Shown one piece after another: positions 1 through 8,674 of a stretch of DNA of 64,000 nt; positions within the stretch are counted from its first letter, which is position 1; each line of letters opens with the position of its first letter. The position numbers were made by a program, and so were the translations under genes. This DNA is from Mycobacterium sp. 1100029.7. GTDB taxonomy: Bacteria; Actinomycetota; Actinomycetes; Mycobacteriales; Mycobacteriaceae. The notes below the pieces were generated by a model. It did no database searches. It saw only the letters and a list, made by a program, of their open reading frames with translations, and was not told the DNA's origin. Where the stretch lies: assembly GCF_001665235.1 (NCBI RefSeq), contig NZ_LZSC01000011.1, forward strand, positions 157,366 to 221,365, read 5' to 3'.

Positions 1-43
1 AGGCGGTGGGGTCCGCGGCTAGCGCAGCGGACGGGCCGTCGGG

Positions 44-1414
44 CTAAGCCGCGCCGTCATGTCCGTCCGCTTCGTCGGATAGCAGCGTCTCCGGGTGATG
101 GAACGTGTTGACGCGCGGCTGACCCCGGTCGAGATGTGGTGGTGGGATCCATTCGGTGTTGCCGCTCCGGCGTTTTCGGGTGCGCCAACCACTGTCGAGC
201 AGTTTGTGGTCGGGGCCGCAGGCGAAGGTGAGCTGGTCGACGTCGCTGCACTGGGTGGTCGCCCAGTCTTCGACGTGATGGACTTCGCACCAGTAGCCGG
301 GCGTGTCGCAGCCCGGGCGGGAACAGCCACGATCCTTGGCGTACAAGACTATTCGCTGTCCGGCCGAGGCCAGCCGTTTGGTGTGATACAGCGCGACGGG
401 TTTGGCGTCGTCGAAGATTGCCAGGTAATGGTCGGCATGGCGAGCCAACCGGATCACGTCGGACATCGGCAACAACGTCCCCCCACCCGTCAGGCCCTTG
501 CCGGTGGCGGATTCCAGATCTTTGAGACTGGTCGTGACGATGATGGTCGCGGGTAATCCGTTGTGCTGTCCTAGCTTTCCGCTGGCCAGGACTGCGCGCA
601 GGGCGGCGTTGAGACCGTCATGGTTGCGTTGCGCAGCGCTGCGAGTGTCGCGCCGGGCGGCTTCCTCGCCGGCTGGGCCGTCGACGATGGGCGTGTCATC
701 CTCGGGGTTGCAGACTCCGGGAGCGGCCGCCTTGGCCAGCACAGCCTCGACCGTGGCGCGAGCTTCCGGGGTCAGCCAGCCACTGAGTCGCGACATGCCG
801 TCGAGGTCTTGTTTGCCCAGTACCAGTCCGCGGCGGCGGGCGCGATCCTGATCGGTGTAGGTGCCGTCTGGGTTCAGATAACAGGCGAGCCGGTCTGCCC
901 ACTTGCGCACTTGCTCCGGGCGATATTCTGCGGCCAATTTGGCCAAATCCGCCTCGACGCAGCCGCGTGTCTCGGCGTCGACCCCACTGGGCAACTCGTC
1001 CAAGAACCGCCGGATTACGGCGATGTGGCCGCGACCGATCTTGCCGTCACGCTGCGCTGCCGCTGTAGCTGTGAGCCGCGGCGCCAACGACTCGCCTGTC
1101 AACGCTCGGCGCGGTCCCAGCTCGGCGGCCTCGGCCACCCGCAACTGCGCTTCACCGCGGGTGAGGCGCAGCCGGTCGGCCAACGCGTGCGAAAGCTTGC
1201 CGCCCAATTCCTCGGGCGGCGCTTGCTCGGCGAGTTGATTGATCAACTGATGCGCCGGCACATGGAGCCGACGAGTCTCTTGTTCGAGGCGCTCCAACAA
1301 GCCCAGCCGCTCCGGGGTGGTCAATGCGTCGTAGGAGTGCCCGAGCACCCGAGACACCACGGCGCGCAGGGTGTCGAAGTCCTGCAGGATCTCCTCGCGG
1401 CTACTCGAACGCAT
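44..1414 (-). CDS. 13E12-repeat family protein, DUF222 plus HNH nuclease domain
   Basis: This 456-residue protein has an N-terminal DUF222 region and a C-terminal HNH nuclease-like domain. The HNH domain is recognised from C364/C369, the pair H379-H380, and C399 with H403. The family is the REP13E12 group, present in many copies in mycobacterial genomes. The biological role is unknown; DNA cleavage is inferred from the HNH fold. I chose the ATG at 1414, where the protein begins MRSSSREE, because family members start there. An in-frame start at 1483 would add 23 residues of poor composition. The start codon lies inside a perfect LexA-type SOS box (1405-1420), so the gene is probably DNA-damage inducible. 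Confidence 0.88.
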   Translation of the reverse strand: MRSSSREEILQDFDTLRAVVSRVLGHSYDALTTPERLGLLERLEQETRRLHVPAHQLINQLAEQAPPEELGGKLSHALADRLRLTRGEAQLRVAEAAELGPRRALTGESLAPRLTATAAAQRDGKIGRGHIAVIRRFLDELPSGVDAETRGCVEADLAKLAAEYRPEQVRKWADRLACYLNPDGTYTDQDRARRRGLVLGKQDLDGMSRLSGWLTPEARATVEAVLAKAAAPGVCNPEDDTPIVDGPAGEEAARRDTRSAAQRNHDGLNAALRAVLASGKLGQHNGLPATIIVTTSLKDLESATGKGLTGGGTLLPMSDVIRLARHADHYLAIFDDAKPVALYHTKRLASAGQRIVLYAKDRGCSRPGCDTPGYWCEVHHVEDWATTQCSDVDQLTFACGPDHKLLDSGWRTRKRRSGNTEWIPPPHLDRGQPRVNTFHHPETLLSDEADGHDGAA

Positions 1415-1420
1415 GTTCGA
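1405..1420 (-). promoter_or_regulatory. SOS box (LexA operator) on the start codon
   Basis: The sequence is TCGAAC-GCAT-GTTCGA, a perfect match to the mycobacterial LexA consensus TCGAAC(N4)GTTCGA. The central GCAT contains the complement of the ATG start of the DUF222/HNH gene. LexA bound here would block transcription start or early elongation. LexA control of 13E12-family genes is established in M. tuberculosis; for this copy it is inferred. Confidence 0.88.
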
Positions 1421-1479
1421 ATGATAACCCCGGCCTCCGACAGAAACGCCGGTCTTGAAACTAGTGAAACCAAAGTGGC

Positions 1480-1716
1480 TCAAGTGGTTTCAGATGTTAG
1501 GGGGACCTGCTGGCGTTCCATACGACGCCTGCGGACCCAGGCCCGATAAGCGCTGAGGCCCGTCAATATCGCAAGCCCTCCGGTACCGATCAACCCCAGC
1601 GCCGTGCCGCGGGAGCAGACGTTGACCACGAAAAGTGCCAGAAAGAGCATGGCCATGCCTGAGTAAAACGATGGGCCGTACAGCAAAATGGGCTTCTTCA
1701 AAACCAGACCACCCAA
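1480..1716 (-). CDS. Small hypothetical membrane protein (78 aa)
   Basis: The product would be a 78-residue protein with two hydrophobic segments, roughly residues 18-35 and 39-56. A basic stretch ([12 protein letters not shown]) and a short polar tail follow. I do not recognise a family. The start used is a TTG at 1716; ATG codons at residues 21 and 23 are alternatives but would remove part of the first membrane segment. It follows another tiny membrane protein (1733-1912) by 16 nt on the same strand, which suggests a two-gene unit. Base composition is less GC-rich than the flanking genes. No function can be assigned. Confidence 0.45.
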   Translation of the reverse strand: MGGLVLKKPILLYGPSFYSGMAMLFLALFVVNVCSRGTALGLIGTGGLAILTGLSAYRAWVRRRRMERQQVPLTSETT

Positions 1717-1732
1717 ACCCGCTCTGCGGCAA

Positions 1733-1912
1733 TCAACGCCGTGTCCATATTGCTGTGGCGCCGACGATTGCCACTACGACAAGGGCTGCGGCCGCAGCCA
1801 CAATCAGATTAATTGGTTGGTGGACTGTCACAAAAGTGACCGCTTGACCGCCCGCAAGGCCTGCGAACGCGCAAGCAGCGAGGCCGATGACTTTGGCTAG
1901 TTTCGGTGACAT
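1733..1912 (-). CDS. Small hypothetical membrane protein (59 aa)
   Basis: Reading the minus strand from the ATG at 1912 gives 59 residues beginning MSPKLAKVIGLAACAF. Two hydrophobic stretches (about residues 8-32 and 36-55) are separated by a short polar turn, and the chain ends WTRR. The first could be a signal anchor. A purine-rich GGTAAGTAG lies just upstream, which is only a weak ribosome site. It sits directly before the 78-aa membrane gene. No family is recognised. The hydropathy pattern and tandem position favour a real gene, but the short length leaves doubt. Confidence 0.45.
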   Translation of the reverse strand: MSPKLAKVIGLAACAFAGLAGGQAVTFVTVHQPINLIVAAAAALVVVAIVGATAIWTRR

Positions 1913-2036
1913 AGCTACTTACCGCCCTAGACGAAGCCATGATCGCGCCGAGTCCCCATTCGCCGAGTGTATGGCGACGGCGGGTAGGCCGGTAGTCACC
2001 TGCCGCTCGGAGGATTTCGCGGTAATCGACCCCTAC

Positions 2037-2627
2037 CTAGCGCGTGACGTCGTCCAGATACGCCGCGACGAAGTCGACTGTGCGGCGCTGCCATTCACTG
2101 AATCGGCGCATCATGAAATGCCCCACACCGTCGATGCCCATCCACTGCGCATCCAACCCGCGCTGCTGGGCCCGCAGCGTCTGAAGGCGCGAAGCGTCGG
2201 GATCGGTCCGGGTATCGGCGGTGCCATGCACGACCAGCAGCCGGGTGGACACCGGAATCTGATCGGCATCCGCACGCGGCCAGTACGGCGCCAGCGCGAC
2301 CACGGCGCCGACGCGCCCACCCGCCGCCAGCCGCGCCGCGACCCGACCACCCATGGAATGACCAACCAGCACAATGCTTTTCGGGTCGAATCGGCGCAGC
2401 GCCGCATCCAGCTCGGCAGCGGCGTCGGTCACCGCGTCGTAGCGCGGGCTGTTCCAGCCGCGCAGCCGGTACTGAACCCGGCGCACCCGCACGCGACGCC
2501 CCAGCCGCAGTCGTAAAGCCCCGGCGATCAACATCATTCGCAGGTTCGCCGGCTGCCACCAGCGTGACTTTTCGTCGCTGCGCACGCGGCCGCCCGGCAG
2601 GACGAGCACACAAGCGCGAGCGCTCAC
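2037..2627 (-). CDS. Alpha/beta hydrolase (dienelactone hydrolase-like)
   Basis: This 196-residue alpha/beta-hydrolase has the nucleophile elbow GHSMGG near the middle (VLVGHSMGGRVAARL), a later LLVVHGTADTRTDP strand carrying the probable acid, and a GVGHF segment carrying the catalytic histidine. The substrate is unknown; small esters or lactones are typical for such minimal hydrolases. The GTG start at 2627 directly abuts the stop of the PEBP gene upstream (stop at 2628), so the two are translationally coupled. I do not recall this hydrolase beside the PEBP gene in M. tuberculosis, so it may be lineage-specific. Confidence 0.85.
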   Translation of the reverse strand: MSARACVLVLPGGRVRSDEKSRWWQPANLRMMLIAGALRLRLGRRVRVRRVQYRLRGWNSPRYDAVTDAAAELDAALRRFDPKSIVLVGHSMGGRVAARLAAGGRVGAVVALAPYWPRADADQIPVSTRLLVVHGTADTRTDPDASRLQTLRAQQRGLDAQWMGIDGVGHFMMRRFSEWQRRTVDFVAAYLDDVTR

Positions 2628-3155
2628 CTACTTCTGTTCGTAGGTGGCGTGAATGTAGGCGCGGGCGATCGCGTGCTGGAACAGGTTGAAGCCGAGGAAC
2701 GCCGGGCTGGCGTCCTCGCTGAGGTCGAGCTTGTCGACGTCGACGGCGTGCACGGCGATGTAGTAGCGGTGCACGCCGTGTCCGGGCGGCGGGGCGGCAC
2801 CGATGTAGCGGCGCATGCCCGCGTCGTTGACCAGAAGTTGCGCGTCGCCGGGCAGCTCACGCCCGTCGCCGGCGTCCTCGGGCAGCTCGGTCACGTCGGC
2901 CGGCAGGTTGGCGACGGCCCAGTGCCAGAAGCCGGACAGCGTCGGGGCGTCGGGGTCATAGACGGTGACCGCGAAGCTGCGCGTCTCGGCGGGGAACCCG
3001 GACCAGCTCAGCTGCGGGCTGACGTCTTCTCCCCCGGCGCCCATGATGCCGCTCACCTGCGCGTTGGACAGCGCCTGACCGTCGGACACCGAGGTCGAGG
3101 TCAGCGTGAACGACGGCAGCTTGGGCAGTGCGTCATACGGGTCGGACGAGCTCAT
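2628..3155 (-). CDS. PEBP/YbhB family protein (Rv2140c/TB18.6-like)
   Basis: This 175-residue cytosolic protein belongs to the phosphatidylethanolamine-binding (PEBP, YbhB/YbcL) family. It shows the diagnostic DPDAP motif followed by FWHW, and a later GVHRYY segment that builds the anion-binding pocket. PEBP proteins bind phospholipid headgroups or phospho-ligands; the bacterial role is not settled. The orthologue of M. tuberculosis Rv2140c is expected next to the M20 peptidase, and it is found there. Downstream, the alpha/beta-hydrolase starts immediately at its stop codon. Confidence 0.93.
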   Translation of the reverse strand: MSSSDPYDALPKLPSFTLTSTSVSDGQALSNAQVSGIMGAGGEDVSPQLSWSGFPAETRSFAVTVYDPDAPTLSGFWHWAVANLPADVTELPEDAGDGRELPGDAQLLVNDAGMRRYIGAAPPPGHGVHRYYIAVHAVDVDKLDLSEDASPAFLGFNLFQHAIARAYIHATYEQK

Positions 3156-3189
3156 GGGCGATCCTCTCGTTGTCGGTTCGTTTGTAGCA

Positions 3190-4536
3190 CTAGCAGTGGG
3201 TCAAGAAGTGGGCGAGCACCTCGGTGCCGAATTTCAGCGCGTCGACGGGCACCCGCTCGTCGACGCCGTGGAACAGCGAAGCGAAATCCAGCTCCGGCGG
3301 CAGTCGCAGCGGCGCAAAGCCGAAGCAGCGAATTCCCAACCGCGCGAAGGCTTTCGCGTCGGTACCACCGGAGAGCATGTAGGGCACGATCCGGCCGTCC
3401 GGGTCGACCGCCAGCACCGCGGCATTCATCGCGTCGACGAGGTCGCCGTCGAAGCTGGTCTCATACGACGGCAGATCCCTGATCCACTCGCGCGTCACAT
3501 CCGGGCCGAGCAGCTTGTCGATCTCCCCTTCGAACGCCGCCAGCCGGCCGGGCAACACGCGGCAGTCCACCACCGCCTCGGCGGTCCCGGGAATCACGTT
3601 GGCCTTGTACCCGGCCTTGAGCATCGTCGGGTTCGCGGTGTCGCGCAGCACCGCCTTGAGCATGCGGGCCATCGGGCCGAGCTTTTCGATCACACCGTCC
3701 AGATCGTCGGAGTCGGTGTCGACGGTCAGGCCGGTCTCCTCGCTGATCGCGCCCAGGAACTCGGCGACGGTGTCGGTGACGACCAGCGGGAACTGGTGGC
3801 GGCCGATCCGGGCGACCGCCTCGCACAGCAGGGTGACCGCGTTCTGGTCGTTGGCCATCGAGCCGTGCCCCGCCTGCCCCCGCGCGGTCAAGCGCATCCA
3901 CTGGATGCCCTTCTCGGCCGTCTCGATCAGGTAGAGCCGGCGTTCACCGCCGTCGCGGCGCGGCACGGTCAGCGAAAAACCGCCCACCTCGCCGATCGCC
4001 TCGGTGATGCCCGCGAACAGGTCCGGCCGGTTGTCCACCAGCCAGTGCGCCCCGAAGCGGCCGCCGTGCTCCTCGTCGGCCAAAAACGCGAACACCAGAT
4101 CGCGGGGCGGCACGATGCCGGCCCGCTTCAACTGCCGGGCGACGACGATCATCATGCCGACCATGTCTTTCATGTCGACCGCGCCACGGCCCCAGACATA
4201 GCCGTCCTCGACCGCGCCGGAAAACGGGTGCACGCTCCAGTCGGCCGGTTCGGCCGGGACCACGTCGAGATGCCCGTGGATCAGCAGCGCGCCACGCGAG
4301 CGGTCCGCGCCTTCCAGGCGGATGAACACGTTGCCCCGTCCGGGTGCGCCGGATTCCAGATACACCGGGTCATAGCCCACCTCGGCGAGCTGCTCGCCGA
4401 CCCACCGGGCGCATTCGGCCTCACCCTGAGTAGTCGCGGGGTCACCCGTGTTGGTGGTGTCGAACCGGATCAGCCTGCTGACGACTTCGACCACGTCGTC
4501 GCCGGAATTGTTGGGAACTTCGTTCTCAACCGTCAC
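3190..4536 (-). CDS. M20 family metallopeptidase (Rv2141c-like)
   Basis: This 448-residue zinc-dependent peptidase or deacylase belongs to the M20/M28 ArgE/DapE/CPG2 group. The metal and catalytic residues are visible: H87 and D91 in HGHLDVVP, D121 in GAVDMKDM, E155-E156 in ADEEHGG, and a C-terminal GGTDAKAF block. The physiological substrate is unknown; it is often labelled DapE-like, but the sequence does not prove succinyl-DAP hydrolysis. I chose the GTG at 4536 because GGAAAGGG lies six to thirteen bases upstream. A start at 4596 would add a proline/arginine-rich stretch unlike the family. tRNA-Leu lies upstream on the other strand. Confidence 0.92.
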   Translation of the reverse strand: MTVENEVPNNSGDDVVEVVSRLIRFDTTNTGDPATTQGEAECARWVGEQLAEVGYDPVYLESGAPGRGNVFIRLEGADRSRGALLIHGHLDVVPAEPADWSVHPFSGAVEDGYVWGRGAVDMKDMVGMMIVVARQLKRAGIVPPRDLVFAFLADEEHGGRFGAHWLVDNRPDLFAGITEAIGEVGGFSLTVPRRDGGERRLYLIETAEKGIQWMRLTARGQAGHGSMANDQNAVTLLCEAVARIGRHQFPLVVTDTVAEFLGAISEETGLTVDTDSDDLDGVIEKLGPMARMLKAVLRDTANPTMLKAGYKANVIPGTAEAVVDCRVLPGRLAAFEGEIDKLLGPDVTREWIRDLPSYETSFDGDLVDAMNAAVLAVDPDGRIVPYMLSGGTDAKAFARLGIRCFGFAPLRLPPELDFASLFHGVDERVPVDALKFGTEVLAHFLTHC

Positions 4537-4665
4537 AACACCCTTTCCTACCACTGCCCGGGTCGGCGGGCTCGGGTGCCGAGGTGTGGGCCACATCGTC
4601 GACGAGCTGAGTTGGGTTAGCGTGGCCCGATCCGCTAGCCTTAGCTGCCAACTCTCGTTGGTCGG

Positions 4666-4751
4666 GTCCGAGTGGCGGAATGGCAGACGCGCTAGCTTGA
4701 GGTGCTAGTGCCCTACTAATGGGCGTGGGGGTTCAAGTCCCCCCTCGGACA
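4666..4751 (+). tRNA. leuT: tRNA-Leu (anticodon GAG)
   Basis: The cloverleaf can be read by eye. The acceptor stem GTCCGAG pairs with CTCGGAC, with discriminator A at 4751. The anticodon stem CTAGC/GCTAG encloses the loop TTGAGGT with anticodon GAG, reading CUC leucine codons. There is a long class-II variable arm (TGCCCTACTAATGGGCG) and a T-arm GGGGGTTCAAGTCCCCC. The 3' CCA is not encoded. leuT holds the same position in M. tuberculosis. The nitrile hydratase operon begins right beyond it. Confidence 0.96.
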
Positions 4752-4755
4752 CAAT

Positions 4756-5058
4756 TCAGCGGAGACTCTTCGTGTGGTCGCCGTCGTCCAAAACGACCGG
4801 TGCGGTGAGCAATTCTCGGTCGGCGACGATCTTCTCCAGTGCCGCAACCCAGTGGTCGTAGTACTGCCAGTCGCCGCGCTGCGCCGGCGCCGCGTTCTCC
4901 CACTCGGCGATCGCGGCGATCAGGGCCTGCTGGAATTCATTCCACGGATAGTGACCGAATTCCGCTAACGCCAATGCCAGACCGAAGGCCCGGCGCTGCC
5001 AATCGTGATCGAACTGTGGGGCGGCCTGATCGGTCACGCAGCTGTCATGCAGTTTCAT
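4756..5058 (-). CDS. Nitrile hydratase accessory/activator protein
   Basis: This 100-residue protein resembles the N-terminal helical part of nitrile hydratase beta subunits (HDWQRRAFGLALAL, then PWNEFQQALIAAIAEWE). It is therefore likely the p14K-type activator that inserts cobalt into the alpha subunit. The chosen ATG (MKLHDSC) overlaps the end of the alpha-subunit gene by 14 nt, so translation is coupled. The order beta, alpha, activator is that of cobalt nitrile hydratases such as the Rhodococcus J1 enzymes. The gene ends five bases from the tRNA-Leu, so the operon abuts the tRNA tail to tail. A distinct thiocyanate-hydrolase-like role is possible but less likely. Confidence 0.85.
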   Translation of the reverse strand: MKLHDSCVTDQAAPQFDHDWQRRAFGLALALAEFGHYPWNEFQQALIAAIAEWENAAPAQRGDWQYYDHWVAALEKIVADRELLTAPVVLDDGDHTKSLR

Positions 5059-5674
5059 GCGGCAACCCTGCCAAAGCAACGCCCATCATGGACTCGGTGG
5101 TCACCAGGTCCATCAACATGTCGTCGGTGAATTCTTCGGTGCCCGAAGGCCTTTCGGGTAGGACGAACCATCGTGAGTGGCCGCTGCTGTCCAGCACTTT
5201 GATCTCGACATCGTTCGCCAGTTCGACACCGATCTCGGCGAGTACCTTTCGCGGCTCACGTGCGGCACGCGCGCGGAATACCGGGTCCTTGTACCAGTAC
5301 GGCGGCAACCCGAGCACCGGCCACGGGAAGCACGAGCACAGCGTGCAGATCACCAGGTTGTGGACCCCCGGGGTATTGGCGACCGCCCGCAGGTGCTCGC
5401 CCTCGGCGCCAGCCATACCGTCGGGCAAATCAAGCTCGGCAATTGCCGACGGCGTGTCTGCCAGCAGGCGGGCGGCGAATTCCGGGTCTTGCCATGCCTT
5501 CACGACGATCTTCTTGCCATTGAGCGGCGTCATCTCGGATTCAACGTAGGCCAGCACCTTGTCGACGGTCTGGGCGGTGATCACGCCCTTCTCGATGAGC
5601 AACGTCTCCAGCGCGCGCACTTTCGCGGCGCTGCTTTCCTCGCGGTCGCTCGGAAAGGCGAATTGCCCTGTCAT
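5045..5674 (-). CDS. nthA: Nitrile hydratase alpha subunit, cobalt type
   Basis: This 209-residue alpha subunit hydrates nitriles to amides. The metal site C110-T-L-C113-S-C115 is plain; threonine in the second position is the mark of cobalt enzymes, whereas iron enzymes carry serine. The two inner cysteines are normally oxidised to sulfinic and sulfenic acids. The downstream block PWPVLGLPPYWYKDP is characteristic, although phenylalanine replaces the more usual tyrosine right after CSC. The gene overlaps the beta subunit by ATGA (5671-5674) and the activator gene by 14 nt. It could act on aliphatic or aromatic nitriles; nothing here fixes the substrate. Confidence 0.94.
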   Translation of the reverse strand: MTGQFAFPSDREESSAAKVRALETLLIEKGVITAQTVDKVLAYVESEMTPLNGKKIVVKAWQDPEFAARLLADTPSAIAELDLPDGMAGAEGEHLRAVANTPGVHNLVICTLCSCFPWPVLGLPPYWYKDPVFRARAAREPRKVLAEIGVELANDVEIKVLDSSGHSRWFVLPERPSGTEEFTDDMLMDLVTTESMMGVALAGLPHETA

Positions 5675-6417
5675 GCTTCTCCTTTCAAGTAGGCCTCGAA
5701 CAGTTCGGCGCAGACGGTGCCGCGACCGTCCTCAGCGGCGGATCCCCAGAGTTCGGCGGGGCTGAACTCGACGAGGTAGTTGGGCATCGGGGCGCCGATC
5801 CCGTCCGCGGTGTGCTCGAAATACGCGTAGTCGCCTTCGAAGACGCGTGTCACCGTGCCGACGCGACCCCGCAGATATCCGGGCAACCTGGTATGCGCGC
5901 CGGCCGGCAGGTCGACAATCGTCACGACGTCGCCGACGGCGAACTTGGGGTGGGCGACGTCGCGCCGCGGGCTATCCCCCATCCGCAGATACGCCAAAAC
6001 CTGGGTGTCGATGGCCTGGGTGTCGACGGCCTCGGTGTCCGCGGCGGGTTCGTGCGACGACGGCAAAGCGACTGTGCGCGCAGCCAATTCGTCGGCCGAT
6101 AGGTACGCCTTGTCCACCAGGAACTGCGTGATGGCACCAAGCCACTTCTCGTAGTAACGGAACTTGAAGTAGTCGAACGGGTTCATCGCCTCCGCGCTGG
6201 TACGCAAGTCAGCCCAGGTCCATTTATCGTCAAATGCCGTCGGCACCTCGGCAATCGGATAGCGCGGCAACGCCGAACCCAGATGCGTTGAAAGCGCCAT
6301 CATCGCGACATGGATCCCGAAGATGCGTTTCTCCCAGTCCTCGACGAAGACTCGCTTTTCGAAGTTCAACGGCCCGTGCAGGCTCTCCAAACCCCCGATA
6401 TGGTGCTGCAGTTTCAT
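5671..6417 (-). CDS. nthB: Nitrile hydratase beta subunit
   Basis: This 248-residue beta subunit pairs with the alpha subunit to form the nitrile hydratase active site. The N-terminus ([15 protein letters not shown]) and the [15 protein letters not shown] helix match the beta N-terminal domain. The C-terminal part ([14 protein letters not shown], then [15 protein letters not shown]) is the SH3-like beta barrel. I used the ATG at 6417 (MKLQHHIG) rather than one ten residues upstream because the family begins near this motif. It is first in the operon; a 14-bp perfect palindrome lies 62 bases upstream and may be the operator. Confidence 0.92.
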   Translation of the reverse strand: MKLQHHIGGLESLHGPLNFEKRVFVEDWEKRIFGIHVAMMALSTHLGSALPRYPIAEVPTAFDDKWTWADLRTSAEAMNPFDYFKFRYYEKWLGAITQFLVDKAYLSADELAARTVALPSSHEPAADTEAVDTQAIDTQVLAYLRMGDSPRRDVAHPKFAVGDVVTIVDLPAGAHTRLPGYLRGRVGTVTRVFEGDYAYFEHTADGIGAPMPNYLVEFSPAELWGSAAEDGRGTVCAELFEAYLKGEA

Positions 6418-6478
6418 GCTGTGGTCACGCCTTCTTCGATCCGACACCTCGCGAAGTCACCGCCCTATCCCTTGCGGC

Positions 6479-6492
6479 GACTGTATACAGTC
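6479..6492. promoter_or_regulatory. Palindromic operator candidate upstream of nitrile hydratase operon
   Basis: GACTGTATACAGTC is a perfect 14-bp palindrome in the 263-bp gap between the nitrile hydratase beta gene (minus strand) and the phosphoribosyltransferase gene (plus strand). TGTATACA cores are typical of GntR-type operators. The TATACA inside could also serve as a -10 element for the operon. No regulator gene lies next to it in the window. Confidence 0.5.
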
Positions 6493-6680
6493 TGCAGCGG
6501 CGCTCGGTCGCGCACCCACGGCAAATCAGCCGTGTTTCCCACGAAACGCGACATGACCTGGGTCATCGCTCTTGCCAAAACCGCCGCCGGCAAGCCACCG
6601 AGAGTGGCATGTCAGCGAATTCCGTTGATATACAAGATATTCGATCGGAAAGCGGCAGGCGCGTAAACTCAGCCCTACCG

Positions 6681-7358
6681 ATGAACTCGCGTAACGGCTT
6701 CTTGCGCCGCACTGCCTCGCGACGGTTCGAAGACCGTCACGACGCCGGTCGCGCGCTGGCCAAGCAGCTCACCGCCTATCGCGGCAAGGACAACGTGTTG
6801 GTGCTCGGATTGGCGCGCGGCGGCCTTCCGGTCGCCTGGGAGATCGCCGCGTCGCTGCCCGCCGGGCTGGATGTGTTCCTGGTGCGCAAGCTCGGGGTGC
6901 CGAATTGGACGGAGCTGGCGATGGGCGCACTGGCCAGCGGTGGCGGGGTCGTGATGAACGACAACGTGGTTTCCAGCCTGCATATCACCGACCAGCAGGT
7001 GCGCGAGGTCATCGACACCGAGGCGGCTGAGCTGGCGCGACGCGAGCAGGCGTACCGGGGCGGACGGCCGGTGGCCGATCCGCGGGGCAAGATCGTCATT
7101 CTGGTCGACGACGGTATCGCCACCGGCGCCAGCATGCTGGCCGCTGTGCGAGCGATCCGGGCGGCCGGGCCGCAGTCGATCGTGGTCGCCGTCCCGGTCG
7201 GGCCGAAGTCAGTCTGCCGCGAGCTCGCCGCGGTGGCCGACGAGGTGGTGTGCACGACCATGCCGTCGGCCTTCGAGGCCGTCGGGCAGGTGTATGACGA
7301 TTTTCATCAGGTCAGCGACGACGAGGTGCGCGAACTACTGAATACGCCCGCGTCTTGA
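6681..7358 (+). CDS. Phosphoribosyltransferase-domain protein (Rv2143-like)
   Basis: This 225-residue type I phosphoribosyltransferase-like protein has the PRPP-binding loop at about residues 139-150 ([12 protein letters not shown]) and an early [16 protein letters not shown] block typical of this subfamily. The natural base or substrate is unknown; many such actinobacterial proteins may have a different, possibly dephosphorylating, role. The ATG at 6681 gives the family N-terminus [13 protein letters not shown] after a short lead. The reading frame stays open upstream to 6234 but would overlap the nitrile hydratase beta gene, so a longer start is unlikely. It is convergent with the small membrane gene at 7376. 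Confidence 0.85.
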   Translation: MNSRNGFLRRTASRRFEDRHDAGRALAKQLTAYRGKDNVLVLGLARGGLPVAWEIAASLPAGLDVFLVRKLGVPNWTELAMGALASGGGVVMNDNVVSSLHITDQQVREVIDTEAAELARREQAYRGGRPVADPRGKIVILVDDGIATGASMLAAVRAIRAAGPQSIVVAVPVGPKSVCRELAAVADEVVCTTMPSAFEAVGQVYDDFHQVSDDEVRELLNTPAS

Positions 7359-7375
7359 GCCGACGCGCGAATGCG

Positions 7376-7675
7376 TTATTTGGCTTCGTCGCTGCGGGTT
7401 TCGGCCGCAACCGTGTGGTCGTCGGCCGCCGTGGCGCCCTCGTCCGGGGCTTCCTCGGGATAGTCGACCGCGTCCTGCGCGGCCGGCTCCTCGGCCTGGT
7501 CCTCGTCAGCGACGCTCGGGCGCTGCCGTTCCCGCAACGCGTCCACGATCAGCAGCACCACGCCCAGCACGCTGGCGCCGATGCATACCCACGCCACCAA
7601 CTCGTTGCTGGTGACGACGGCGAACACCAGTGCAACCAGCCCGATCAGGGCTAGTACCAGCGCAATGATCAGCAT
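7376..7675 (-). CDS. Small membrane protein (Rv2144c-like)
   Basis: This 99-residue protein has two transmembrane helices (about residues 2-22 and 28-46) and then an acidic, alanine-rich cytoplasmic tail with many Asp/Glu residues. It matches M. tuberculosis Rv2144c in position, directly downstream of wag31. Function is unknown. Its place beside the polar-growth scaffold suggests an envelope role, but this is only context. The start is the ATG (MLIIALVLAL), which puts the first helix at the N-terminus. Confidence 0.88.
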   Translation of the reverse strand: MLIIALVLALIGLVALVFAVVTSNELVAWVCIGASVLGVVLLIVDALRERQRPSVADEDQAEEPAAQDAVDYPEEAPDEGATAADDHTVAAETRSDEAK

Positions 7676-7758
7676 CGGTCATCCTCCAGCCGACGAACGG
7701 GACTATCAGGTCCTGTGTATCAAAGTGTGCCGGACACCGGGTCCGGCACCACTCCCGG

Positions 7759-8565
7759 CTAGTTATTCCCCCGATTGAATTGGTCGAACCCACCGGCGTC
7801 CGCACTCGAGTCGACGGGAGCCGCCGAGCCGCGCTGGCCGAGTTCCTCCAGCTGGGACTCGAGGTAGGTCTTGAGGCGGGTGCGGTATTCGCGTTCGAAG
7901 GTGCGCAGCTGCTCGAGACGGCCCTCCAGCACGGTGCGCTGCTGGTTGATGGTGCCCATGATCTCGGAGTGCTTGCGTTCGGCATCGGCCTGCAGGGCGT
8001 CGGCCTTCTCCTGGGCCTGACGCAGCTGGGTCTCGGAGCGGGTCTGCGCGTCGGCCAGCATCGCGTCCGCACGCTGGCGGGCGTCGGTGACGGTGGTTTC
8101 GGCGGTCTGCCGGGCCTCGGTGAGGATCTGGTCGGCGTTGGCGCGCGCGTCGGAGAGCAGCTTGTCCGACTCGGCCTGCGCACTGCTGGTCAGCCGGTCG
8201 GCGGTGTCCTGGGCCAGGCTCAGCACCCGGGCGGCCTTGAGGGCCTGCTCCTCGTTGGTGCCGGTCGCTGCCGGTGCCGGGGCGGGCGCGGCCTTGACGG
8301 GTTCCGGCTCGGGCTCGGGCTCGAAGACAGGGGCGGCGGGGGCGGCCTGAGCAGCGGGGGCAGCAGCGGCGCCGCCACCGGCGGCCAGTTCGCGGTCCAG
8401 CTCCTCGACCCGCTGGCGCAGATCAGCGTTCTCTTCGATGAGCCGCGTCAGCTCGTTTTCCACCAGGTCGAGGAACGCGTCGACCTCGTCCTCGTTGTAA
8501 CCGCGCTTGCCAATAGGCGGCTTACTGAACGCCACATTGTGGACGTCGGCTGGTGTAAGCGGCAT
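7759..8565 (-). CDS. wag31: DivIVA-type polar growth protein Wag31
   Basis: This 268-residue protein is the tropomyosin-like scaffold that marks cell poles and directs peptidoglycan synthesis in mycobacteria. The DivIVA lipid-binding N-terminus ([20 protein letters not shown], then [19 protein letters not shown]) is intact. A flexible Ala/Pro/Glu linker follows (about residues 61-105), then a long coiled coil with a fixed [20 protein letters not shown] register. In M. tuberculosis PknA phosphorylates Thr73; here position 73 is glutamine and the linker segment has no threonine near it. It is preceded by AGGAACTTGAGGGG as the ribosome-site region and by a probable promoter. Confidence 0.98.
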   Translation of the reverse strand: MPLTPADVHNVAFSKPPIGKRGYNEDEVDAFLDLVENELTRLIEENADLRQRVEELDRELAAGGGAAAAPAAQAAPAAPVFEPEPEPEPVKAAPAPAPAATGTNEEQALKAARVLSLAQDTADRLTSSAQAESDKLLSDARANADQILTEARQTAETTVTDARQRADAMLADAQTRSETQLRQAQEKADALQADAERKHSEIMGTINQQRTVLEGRLEQLRTFEREYRTRLKTYLESQLEELGQRGSAAPVDSSADAGGFDQFNRGNN

Positions 8566-8603
8566 TTGTTCGTCCCCTCAAGTTCCTGTCAAACGTTCTG
8601 GAA

Positions 8604-8634
8604 AGTGTAGAACGGAGTGGCAGCGGTTGTGCAA
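8604..8634 (-). promoter_or_regulatory. Probable wag31 promoter
   Basis: On the minus strand TTGCAC (8629-8634) and TACACT (8604-8609) form -35 and -10 hexamers. The spacing is 19 bp, slightly long. TACACT fits the mycobacterial TANNNT -10 pattern. The start codon of wag31 lies about 39 bases further down, after a purine-rich ribosome site. Confidence 0.45.
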
Positions 8635-8674
8635 CTGCCGCCCATCCTGTCACACCAGACCCGGCGGTCGCCGA

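Noticed and set aside
620..1549. Long plus-strand ORF opposite the DUF222/HNH gene
   Set aside because: It mirrors the codon pattern of the real minus-strand gene, lacks any recognisable domain and arises from high GC content.
1688..1900. 70-codon plus-strand ORF with several cysteines and histidines
   Set aside because: It is antisense to the better supported 59-aa membrane ORF and has no ribosome site or family match.
3106..4620. 504-codon plus-strand ORF over the M20 peptidase
   Set aside because: Antisense shadow; the minus strand carries all M20 metal motifs.
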